A stretch of 5,492 bases of DNA. It comes from Eubacterium sp. GTDB taxonomy: Bacteria; Bacillota; Clostridia; Lachnospirales; Lachnospiraceae. Both the position numbers and the translations under genes were made by a program. Location of the stretch: contig JAILSA010000030.1 in NCBI GenBank assembly GCA_024697885.1, forward strand, positions 1 through 5,492, written 5' to 3'. A model generated the notes under the pieces. The model made no database searches and had not been told where the DNA came from. It worked only from the letters and a program-made list of their open reading frames with translations. Of the stretch, positions 1 through 5,492 are shown piece after piece; position 1 is the stretch's first letter, and the number at the start of each line of letters is the position of its first letter.

Positions 1-175
1 TATAATTTTCCCAGTCCTTCTCCTTGAAAAAAGCATCCATATTCTCCTTATTCGTCTCGAACGCTTTGCAGTACATTCTCAACGCCGAGAGATATCCCTC
101 TTTTCCTTTCGTGTACGACTTCACGCCTTCCACGTCAATTCCAATCGCCTTCAATTCCTTAAAATCAAGATTCAT
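1..175 (-). CDS. Hpt (histidine phosphotransfer) domain protein, N-terminal 58 codons only
   Basis: This partial gene starts at ATG (175-173) and runs off the low-coordinate edge. The 58 visible residues resemble the start of an Hpt domain. They include LKAIGIDVEGV, then a Tyr/Leu/Met-spaced helix (GYLSALRMYCKAF), then a second amphipathic helix ending in KEKDWENY. In the family this DW-x-x-Y/L turn comes just before the helix with the phosphorylated His (typically H-x-L-K-x-x-x). That His would lie beyond the window, so phosphotransfer ability cannot be confirmed. Hpt proteins are small cytoplasmic helical bundles that pass phosphate between receiver domains. The start codon overlaps the end of the receiver gene by 11 nt, with GGGAG at 186-190 on this strand as a somewhat distant ribosome binding site. 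This suggests translational coupling. The family call is by pattern, without alignment. A different small helical protein is possible but less likely given the neighbour. Confidence 0.75.
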   Translation of the reverse strand, partial: MNLDFKELKAIGIDVEGVKSYTKGKEGYLSALRMYCKAFETNKENMDAFFKEKDWENY

Positions 176-1001
176 TCTGTTCCATCTCCCATGCATCCAT
201 CACCTCAATAATTTTCGTAACAATATCAACTTTTTTGGCAGGTTTAACAATATAGCCCTGTGGCTTAAGATTGACCAGAGTATCTACAACTTTGTCTCTC
301 TCTGTCATACCTGTCAAAAAAATAACCGGTATATCACAATATTCCTCGCTCTCTTTTAACTGCCTCATAACCTCCGGGCCATCCATCTCCGGCATCATAT
401 AATCAAGCAGTATAATATCCGGCGTTTTCTTTGTTAAATAATGAAAAGCCGCCTCTCCGGACCGCACCAGCGAAACGTGATAAAATTCCTTTAAATTCGC
501 CTTTATCCGCGCCAGCTGCTGAGGATCATCATCGATGACCAAAACGCTTCTGCGCTCATCATCATTCGAAACATTGGGATTTACAAACTCTGTCATCATG
601 AGAGAACTCAGGTTCTTAACCTTGGACAACTCCTCATCTACTTCACCCAGCTTTTCATAAAGTGCAAACATAGATACCGGCCTTGACAGGAAATAAATTC
701 TTTCCAGACTTGTATATTTCATAAACAAACTCTTGTCATCATCCCGAGCAACAACCATTATTGTCACCCGTCCTGTGTTGATGCAGTCTTTGAGCAAGTT
801 AAACATTTTCACTGACTCTCTCGTTTCATCCTGTAGACAGATAATGATTACATGTGGCATTTCAACAGGGACGACATTAAACAATTCTTCCTTGCTTGCC
901 TTGCAGCGAATCACGGAATACTTCCTGTCTTCCTTTATCCGTTCGCGCAAATCCGCCGCTATTTTTCTGTTTCTTCCGATAATAAGTATTTTTAAATTCA
1001 T
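165..1001 (-). CDS. Tandem-receiver response regulator (degenerate REC + canonical REC), no output domain
   Basis: This is a 278-residue cytoplasmic signalling protein. Residues 1-120 have the receiver fold pattern (LKILIIGRN start, PHVIIIC strand, FLSRPVSMFAL end). The acidic pair is missing, the phosphoacceptor position appears to be Cys55, and the usual Lys is Arg107. This domain is probably not phosphorylated. Residues 152-270 are a canonical receiver: acidic cluster D157-D159, phosphoacceptor D200 in LLDYMMPEMDG, T230 in FLTG, and K253 in VKPA. The protein ends eight residues later, so there is no DNA-binding, GGDEF or other output domain, and signalling must go through protein contacts or phosphotransfer. 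I chose the ATG at 1001 because GGAGAG lies 5 nt upstream. The in-frame upstream alternative is a TTG at 1040 with no good ribosome binding site. The Hpt-like gene overlaps its 3' end, which fits a phosphorelay. The order resembles PleD (REC-REC-GGDEF) without the cyclase. Confidence 0.92.
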   Translation of the reverse strand: MNLKILIIGRNRKIAADLRERIKEDRKYSVIRCKASKEELFNVVPVEMPHVIIICLQDETRESVKMFNLLKDCINTGRVTIMVVARDDDKSLFMKYTSLERIYFLSRPVSMFALYEKLGEVDEELSKVKNLSSLMMTEFVNPNVSNDDERRSVLVIDDDPQQLARIKANLKEFYHVSLVRSGEAAFHYLTKKTPDIILLDYMMPEMDGPEVMRQLKESEEYCDIPVIFLTGMTERDKVVDTLVNLKPQGYIVKPAKKVDIVTKIIEVMDAWEMEQNES

Positions 1002-1006
1002 AATAA

Positions 1007-1012
1007 CTCTCC
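1007..1012 (-). promoter_or_regulatory. Ribosome binding site of the tandem-receiver gene
   Basis: On the minus strand this reads GGAGAG, followed by the 5-nt spacer TTATT and then ATG at 1001. It is a near-ideal Shine-Dalgarno site. It decides the start in favour of the 278-residue form over a 13-residue longer form beginning at TTG (1040). Confidence 0.85.
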
Positions 1013-1065
1013 GTCTCGTCTGTATTGCCAAAATTTGCAAAACAAGGTTACTTATACTCGTGTTA

Positions 1066-1071
1066 AGTATA
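1066..1071 (-). promoter_or_regulatory. Candidate -10 element for the receiver/Hpt operon
   Basis: On the minus strand this reads TATACT, one mismatch from TATAAT. It would place the transcription start near 1058-1060 and give a 5' leader of about 58 nt. At a 17-nt spacer the -35 position (1089-1094) reads CAGACG, a poor match to TTGACA, and falls inside the most promoter-proximal of the direct repeats at 1090-1155. A weak -35 covered by a repeated motif is typical of activator-dependent promoters, but that is inference. A second weaker candidate, TATAAG, lies at 1051-1056. Confidence 0.4.
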
Positions 1072-1089
1072 CTACATTTACGAACACTC

Positions 1090-1155
1090 GTCTGTTCATT
1101 TGTCTGTTTGGTATCATATTTTGGTCTATTCGGTTGTTTTCTTTGTCTATTCGGT
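1090..1155 (-). repeat. Array of four phased 11-bp direct repeats, possible regulator-binding sites
   Basis: On the minus strand, ACCGAATAGAC occurs exactly twice (1145-1155 and 1124-1134). ACCAAACAGAC at 1102-1112 and AATGAACAGAC at 1090-1100 are diverged copies. Start-to-start spacings are 21, 22 and 12 bp, close to two, two and one helical turns. The sites would therefore lie on roughly one face of the DNA. The array sits in the non-coding gap between the upstream gene's terminator and the start of the receiver gene, and its last copy covers the expected -35 position. A further partial match (GTCTGTATTGC on the plus strand) is at 1018-1028. I do not recognise the motif as that of a named regulator. 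Confidence 0.6.
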
Positions 1156-1207
1156 CATGACATCTGCTTTTCCAGCTGGTCCTGTAGACGGCATGCCTGT
1201 CATACTC

Positions 1208-1237
1208 AAAAAGGGGATACATCGGCGATGTATCCCC
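1208..1237 (-). terminator. Intrinsic terminator of the giant surface-protein gene
   Basis: A perfect 11-bp stem (GGGGATACATC and its complement, 1213-1223 and 1227-1237) encloses a 3-nt loop. On the minus strand it is followed by five T residues (1208-1212). The stem begins 26 nt after the TAA of the large gene. There is no T-run on the plus-strand side, so it acts in one direction. It separates the large gene from the receiver/Hpt operon. Confidence 0.93.
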
Positions 1238-1263
1238 CTCTCACTCATAAAACGAATCGGCTC

Positions 1264-4200
1264 TTATACAATTTTTACCTTTTTCGAAAGACCTTTCTTC
1301 CGGAATAATTTCTTGTATGCCTTTTTCTTGCTGTTTGGCACATCAATCACCGTCTTTGATGTCAGTCCGTCAAACGCACCCTTGCTCACATTCTTTGACG
1401 TCAGTTTCTTGGACTTAATTTTGAGTTTCTTTAACTTTTTATCACCCTTAAACACTTTCTTGCCCAGTTTAGAAATCTTCGTCGGGAGCGTTACTTTTGT
1501 GAGTGAAGGACAATTTGCAAAGGCACTGTTTCCAATGGATACCGCTTTCTTGGAATTCACCTTGACAGTCTTCAATTTCTTGTTTCCACTAAACGCCTTC
1601 GTCCCCACCTTTGTCACACCGGCCGGTATCGTAACCTTTGTCAGCGAGGTGCATCCAGAGAATGCGGAATCTGCTATCTCTGTCACGGATGAGCCAATCG
1701 AAAGCGTCTTCAGTTTTGTACAACCCCGGAACGCACTCTCTTTGATGACTTCTACGTTACTGCCAATCTTCACAGTGGTCACAGTTGTGTCATTTTTAAA
1801 CGCCTCTTGGGCAACGGAAGTAACATCATACTCTACACCGCCGATTGTCACGGTTGCCGGAACGGTCACTGTCTTGGTGCTTGCAGATGATGTCGCCGTA
1901 TATTCTACCTCCGGCTCTTTCTCATCATCTGATGTAACCACATATGTTACTTTCGATGAGGTGTCCGTAACCGTTTCACCCTTCTCTGCCACCTCAGCCG
2001 TAGCTGCTGTCGTTGGCGCTGTTGTCGGCGCTTTCGTCGGTGCTGTTGTCGGCGCTGTCGTTGGTGCTGTCGTTGGTGCTGTTGTCGGCGCTGTCGTCGG
2101 CGCTGTTGTCGGCGCTGTCGTTGGTGCTGTTGTCGGTGTCGCTGTCGGTGCTGTGCCACCTTTTTTCTCATATACAATTGCGTAAGTGGAGAAATGAGGA
2201 GTATCGTACTCGGATTCCACTTCATCATAATCATTCACTGTACATGCAGCCTTCATGTTCACTTTTTCACCATTCGCATCTACAAAATATACCTGTGCAC
2301 TCGCATTTTCCGGCATATCCTCGGAGGTGAGTACTACATTTGCCGTACCGGTAAATCCGCCCGTCAGTTTCAGTTCATAGGCCTCTGCCGGAGTCAGACC
2401 GGATTTTGTTACATTTGCCGGAAGGTCACTGCCGTATTTCGTAACGGTCAGCACACCACCACTTTCTGTGTTCATAGTCTTAACGGTCGCCGCATTAAAT
2501 GTCAGTGTCACATCTTCTTCTTTTGATACAATCTGAAGTCCCTTGGATGCCTCAACTGCTTTCTCGATTGCAGGCACAATCGATACGCCGCTCTCGTAAT
2601 ATCCTCTTGGAAGAGTTACCAGTACAAATCCGTCAACCTCTTCCTCATCCATCATGCTGTCTGTAACGGCAAGAGTTCCGCCTTTGAATGCAAACCTAGT
2701 CTTAGCAGATGAAAATCCTTCTACAGTAACTTTAATCTTGATATTCTTGTCTGACAGTGCCATGAAATTCTTCAATTTATATCCAAAGATTGTTCCATTT
2801 GTCGGATCAAACACCTTGCCCTCGTATGAAAAACTTCCGTCTTCAAACGACACCTCGCTATAGTTAGTACTATAACTGCTTGTTGTTCCGTCAGTCCCTT
2901 CTGTGGAAATTTCCAAATTCGTCCAACTGTCAACTTCCGCTGCCACATCTTCATCATAAGTTCCCGTCACTTTCACACTACCATCCATGTCATAAGTCGC
3001 TTCTGTCACGGTGACGTGAGGAGCCGCATCACCCTCGTCCTGGATCACCGCACTTGACGTAAATGTGTGCCCATCTGACTGAGAGTACGTTCCACTATAA
3101 TCTTTCACTTTTACTTTAACCGTCTTTCCAGCCAGTGTATTAAACTTATTCAGATACAGGCCACTCTCATAGTCCGGATATTCTGTATCCGTATACACCA
3201 CAGTACTGGAGTAAATACTTATCTTCTGTTCCTCAGATTCTACCTCTTTTCCTCCATCTCCCTCTACATCTGATGCACCTGCAACACTCCAGTATGTTGT
3301 AGTTGCCGAAACACTGCTGTTCGGTATATCCAGCTTGTAGGCAAGCGAGAACGAGCCATCCCTCTGAACCGCACGGGTTATCTTTACAAAATCTTTCTCT
3401 ACTGCCGGGTATTCTTCCGTCTCATCCCATGTGTTCGAATCATAATCCTTGCCCGAGAGAGTCACCGTCAGTTCTTCCGGATTCAGACCACTTAAGTCAA
3501 CCCATGCATACCAGTTCTTATAGGAACTATCGCTTCCACTTGCACTTTCACAATTGCTGAGTGTCACTTCATCATATTTCTTCCCCTTATTCCAAATAGT
3601 CGCCGTTGGGGTCTTGACATAATCTTCTCCCATTGCGCGAATCAGAGCATTGCCACTATTGTCTACCTGGAATGTAGCGGTTCCGTCTATTGTCTTCGTC
3701 TCATTTTTAATTGTCTTCACGTATTTCTTTGTCTTCCATGTCACATTTCCATACTTATCTGTTGTCTTATATTTATAGGATACAGCCACTTCATAATTCG
3801 TGCCCAATGTGGTTAAGTATTTCCCTGTTCCACCTCCAACAAACCATGCCTTATACGTACCGCCCGTCGGCGAAATCGTTGTACGTCTCTGTGTAGAATC
3901 GTTTTCTGATGTATAATAATCAATGTCATCCCCACTCTCCAAATCATATACAGAAACAACAACCTGAACATCTCCCTCGCCGCCGTCATTACTATAACGC
4001 TGACGCGAATACACATTCATATCATCCTCGGACAAGTCATCTCCTTCAAATTCTGTCGACCAAGCGAGATCAAGCTGCGGATATTTTTCTCCCGTATCCG
4101 GATCTTCATATGTTCTCGCAATCGTCGCCTTTGTAATTTCAAGAGACTTCAGCGTCCTCTTGACGGTTGAAACACCCGGCACGGTAAGTGTTGCGGAGGT

Positions 4201-5492
4201 CGTAGCCGTATAATATTTGGCATTACTCAGATCGCCGTTCTCCTCTGTACCGGAAATCCACTGATATCCATCCATCAAGACAGACACTTTATATTTGCCG
4301 TCTGCTATCAGCGTATCCAGTTCTTCACCACGCTCAAATGTCCCGGATAAAATAACCGTACTTCCCTCATAAGTTACACTCGGTTCATCATAACCCTGGC
4401 CAAATACATCTGAATTCAAGACAGGCATTGCCGTATCGTCCTCATCACAATTCACCATATAGACTTTCGCATTTTGAACCCCACTATTATCTTCCCATAC
4501 AGCCACAATGTCAGCAGCATTATTCAGGGTAATCGTATAGTTTCCATTCTTATCAAGCGAACTGTTTTCACTGTCTACCGTTACATCGACTTCTGTTGCC
4601 GGTGCAATCGTCTCACCGCCAGTATCACCAAGGGTAAAGGAAACGGTTGTAGTACTGTTCTTGAGAACCGGCTGATATTCATACAAATCAACATGATCTT
4701 GTTTGTATTCACAAATATCTCCTTTGTGATATGTGAATTCACACAGGGCTTTTCCATTCGAATCCGTCTTGTCCCCAGAAACAACGCCAATCGCCGTATT
4801 CCACCTCGTGAAGTGTAATGCTTTTCCTTTGTATTTCTGATATTTTTCGTTGCTGATATATACAGTGCCGGAATAGGTGCATACTCCCGTGTCAGAATTT
4901 ATATGAGGATAATCCCACTCGAAATAGGTGCTCCCCCCGCTCTTTTCCGGACTGAGATATCCAACCAGGACACCATCATCTGCATAAACAGGCACTGCCG
5001 CGTTGTATTTATAATTGCTGGTCGCATAAGAGGTATCAACCACTTTTGCTCCAAAATCGCAATAACCATATGATTCCCACCATGCAGCCTCTTTGTTCCC
5101 ATCTGAATACGTTCCCTCTGTAAGAACATCCCGGCATTTATAGTTATTGCTACTATCACTCCATGTGACGTTCCACATATAGGCGCCATCCGACCAGTTA
5201 TCTCTTCTTCCGTAACCGTTATATTTACAACTGTCAGCCTCAACTTCTTTATTTGTTTCAGGCTCCAGTTCCCCGGTCGGACGCGTCACCATTCCTGTCA
5301 CATGAATCCAGCCGGTTCCCACCGAATACCAGCCATCAAGGGCTATATGTCCCGTCATACAGCCGAGTGGGACAGCAGGAAGGGTGTAGGCAGCACTGCC
5401 ATCCTCATTCTCCTTCACATCTGAATCAAGGCCTCTGGCACTAATCTGGAAATCGAAGGCTCCCAACAGACCATTTCTCTCTAACACAAGCG
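1264..5492 (-). CDS. Giant secreted/surface protein with C-terminal BspA-like LRR domain, N-terminus missing
   Basis: The reading frame is open to the window edge, and the visible part is about 1,408 residues (numbered here from the GTG at 5487). The GTG is not a convincing start: there is no signal peptide after it, and the frame continues upstream. Order: 1-270 Cys- and aromatic-rich region with no family I recognise; 280-445 beta-rich; 448-937 acidic beta-sandwich-like stretch with three related modules; 938-1107 a segment ending in HFSTYAIVYE, a motif common just before linkers in clostridial surface proteins; 1113-1164 Ala-Pro-Thr-Thr linker; 1165-1220 beta cap; 1222-1386 LRR_5/BspA-type repeats; then a Lys-rich tail. 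Composition and architecture point to an exported cell-surface protein, and BspA-like proteins are often linked to adhesion. No LPxTG, SLH or catalytic motif is visible. The specific function is unknown. The gene ends in TAA followed by a strong terminator. Confidence 0.93.
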   Translation of the reverse strand, partial: LVLERNGLLGAFDFQISARGLDSDVKENEDGSAAYTLPAVPLGCMTGHIALDGWYSVGTGWIHVTGMVTRPTGELEPETNKEVEADSCKYNGYGRRDNWSDGAYMWNVTWSDSSNNYKCRDVLTEGTYSDGNKEAAWWESYGYCDFGAKVVDTSYATSNYKYNAAVPVYADDGVLVGYLSPEKSGGSTYFEWDYPHINSDTGVCTYSGTVYISNEKYQKYKGKALHFTRWNTAIGVVSGDKTDSNGKALCEFTYHKGDICEYKQDHVDLYEYQPVLKNSTTTVSFTLGDTGGETIAPATEVDVTVDSENSSLDKNGNYTITLNNAADIVAVWEDNSGVQNAKVYMVNCDEDDTAMPVLNSDVFGQGYDEPSVTYEGSTVILSGTFERGEELDTLIADGKYKVSVLMDGYQWISGTEENGDLSNAKYYTATTSATLTVPGVSTVKRTLKSLEITKATIARTYEDPDTGEKYPQLDLAWSTEFEGDDLSEDDMNVYSRQRYSNDGGEGDVQVVVSVYDLESGDDIDYYTSENDSTQRRTTISPTGGTYKAWFVGGGTGKYLTTLGTNYEVAVSYKYKTTDKYGNVTWKTKKYVKTIKNETKTIDGTATFQVDNSGNALIRAMGEDYVKTPTATIWNKGKKYDEVTLSNCESASGSDSSYKNWYAWVDLSGLNPEELTVTLSGKDYDSNTWDETEEYPAVEKDFVKITRAVQRDGSFSLAYKLDIPNSSVSATTTYWSVAGASDVEGDGGKEVESEEQKISIYSSTVVYTDTEYPDYESGLYLNKFNTLAGKTVKVKVKDYSGTYSQSDGHTFTSSAVIQDEGDAAPHVTVTEATYDMDGSVKVTGTYDEDVAAEVDSWTNLEISTEGTDGTTSSYSTNYSEVSFEDGSFSYEGKVFDPTNGTIFGYKLKNFMALSDKNIKIKVTVEGFSSAKTRFAFKGGTLAVTDSMMDEEEVDGFVLVTLPRGYYESGVSIVPAIEKAVEASKGLQIVSKEEDVTLTFNAATVKTMNTESGGVLTVTKYGSDLPANVTKSGLTPAEAYELKLTGGFTGTANVVLTSEDMPENASAQVYFVDANGEKVNMKAACTVNDYDEVESEYDTPHFSTYAIVYEKKGGTAPTATPTTAPTTAPTTAPTTAPTTAPTTAPTTAPTTAPTKAPTTAPTTAATAEVAEKGETVTDTSSKVTYVVTSDDEKEPEVEYTATSSASTKTVTVPATVTIGGVEYDVTSVAQEAFKNDTTVTTVKIGSNVEVIKESAFRGCTKLKTLSIGSSVTEIADSAFSGCTSLTKVTIPAGVTKVGTKAFSGNKKLKTVKVNSKKAVSIGNSAFANCPSLTKVTLPTKISKLGKKVFKGDKKLKKLKIKSKKLTSKNVSKGAFDGLTSKTVIDVPNSKKKAYKKLFRKKGLSKKVKIV
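1330..1824 (-). repeat. BspA-like (LRR_5) leucine-rich repeat domain, six repeats plus one degenerate
   Basis: Residues 1222-1386 hold tandem units of 23, 23, 23, 24, 23 and 24 residues with the pattern V-x-x-I-x-x-x-A-F-x-G-C-x-x-L-x-x-V-x-I-P. Examples are VTEIADSAFSGCTSLTKV (1268-1285) and AVSIGNSAFANCPSL (1314-1328). A seventh, irregular unit ends in VIDVPNS. The Cys after the AFxG/AFxN core occurs in units 2, 3 and 5, and is Asp or Asn in units 1, 4 and 6. LRRs of this type form curved solenoids that bind proteins or glycans. Confidence 0.93.
1996..2151 (-). repeat. Pro/Thr linker encoded by a 12-bp tandem repeat
   Basis: The core (2008-2127) is ten consecutive 12-bp units encoding APTT, with unit 8 encoding APTK. 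Flanks are APTATPTT before and AATA after. At DNA level the units fall into two main types, GCACCAACGACA (units 1, 5, 6) and GCGCCGACAACA (units 2, 4, 7, 9), plus three mixed units. Such linkers are extended, often glycosylated spacers between surface domains. Because the unit is a multiple of three, copy-number change keeps the frame. The long plus-strand open frames over this region arise from the repeat and are not genes. Confidence 0.95.
2677..4146 (-). other. Region with three related beta-sandwich-like modules in the giant protein
   Basis: By eye, three segments share opening and closing motifs. The openings are LEITKAT (449-455), VKITRAV (701-707) and VTVTEAT (825-831). The closings are TTLGTNYEVAVSYKY (559-573), NTLAGKTVKVKVKDY (783-797) and MALSDKNIKIKVTVE (909-923). 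The gap between modules one and two (about 594-699) could hold another module of different type. The pattern fits Ig- or fibronectin III-like folds, but I cannot assign a family. Confidence 0.45.
4711..5361 (-). other. Cys- and aromatic-rich N-terminal region of the giant protein, unassigned
   Basis: Cysteines fall at residues 43, 87, 118, 143, 203, 249 and 259, whereas the following 850 residues have only three. Trp and Tyr are dense, for example in SDGAYMWNVTWSD and AAWWESYGYCDFG. The pattern suggests a disulfide-stabilised or ligand-binding extracellular domain. I do not recognise it, and its start may be outside the window. Confidence 0.5.

Larger units (their letters stand above)
1002..1207. 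other. Intergenic region between the surface-protein gene and the receiver/Hpt operon
   Basis: This is about 206 bp with no credible coding sequence on either strand. It holds the direct-repeat array, the candidate promoter and the ribosome binding site listed separately. The stretch 1156-1207, next to the terminator, contains short palindromes (CCAGCTGG, GCATGC) but nothing I can assign. Confidence 0.8.

Noticed and set aside
1038..1040. TTG start giving a 291-residue receiver protein
   Set aside because: There is no Shine-Dalgarno site ahead of it, and the extra 13 residues precede the normal receiver first strand. The ATG at 1001 has an excellent site.
1208..1237. Hairpin as a riboswitch or attachment site
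   Set aside because: A perfect stem, 3-nt loop and T-run just after a stop codon are fully explained as an intrinsic terminator.
1996..2151. CRISPR-like repeat array
   Set aside because: The units are contiguous 12-bp in-frame codons with no spacers, encoding a Pro/Thr linker.
1100..2185. Long plus-strand open frame (361 codons) with a Val-Gly-Ala-Val repeat C-terminus
   Set aside because: It lies antisense to the LRR and Pro/Thr linker. Its length comes from the stop-free tandem repeat and Lys-rich codons on the other strand, it crosses the terminator, and it has no family resemblance or good ribosome binding site.
1947..2330. Other open frames over the Pro/Thr repeat region on both strands (Arg/Gln-rich and Leu/Ser-rich)
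   Set aside because: These are frame-shifted readings of the same 12-bp repeat with low-complexity products. They are shadows of the real gene.
4732..4743. Perfect 12-bp palindrome TGTGAATTCACA as an operator
   Set aside because: It lies deep inside the coding region, and about one 12-bp palindrome is expected by chance in a window of this size.
5485..5487. GTG as the true start of the giant protein
   Set aside because: The frame stays open upstream to the window edge, no signal peptide follows, and no ribosome binding site can be seen. The gene is best treated as 5'-truncated by the window.

Overview
The window suggests a low-to-moderate GC Gram-positive anaerobe of the class Clostridia, most likely a Lachnospiraceae-type gut or rumen bacterium. 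This rests on style: a very large secreted-type protein ending in BspA-like leucine-rich repeats behind an Ala-Pro-Thr-Thr linker, strong GGAG-type ribosome binding sites, and a receiver/Hpt signalling pair. No taxonomic marker gene is present, so this is an inference. Every gene I can support lies on the minus strand. Transcription therefore runs from high to low coordinates.

Layout in transcription order. (1) 5492-1264: the 3' part (about 1,400 codons) of a giant extracellular protein whose N-terminus lies outside the window. From N to C it has a Cys- and aromatic-rich region I cannot assign, a long acidic beta-rich stretch with at least three related modules, an HFSTYA-type end cap, a Pro/Thr tandem-repeat linker, and a BspA-like LRR domain with a very lysine-rich tail. 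(2) 1237-1208: a strong intrinsic terminator. (3) 1207-1002: about 200 bp of intergenic DNA with a probable promoter and an array of four phased 11-bp direct repeats upstream of it. (4) 1001-165: a 278-residue protein with a degenerate and then a canonical receiver domain and no output domain. (5) 175-1: the first 58 codons of a protein that looks like an Hpt phosphotransfer domain, overlapping gene 4 by 11 nt.

The receiver and Hpt genes look like one translationally coupled signalling operon, probably two links of a multistep phosphorelay whose kinase is not in view. The surface-protein gene is a separate transcription unit because a terminator and a promoter region lie between them. Any functional link between surface protein and phosphorelay is unproven. 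The best candidates for something undescribed are the phased direct repeats (1090-1155), the pseudo-receiver/receiver plus Hpt pairing, and the unassigned modules of the giant protein.
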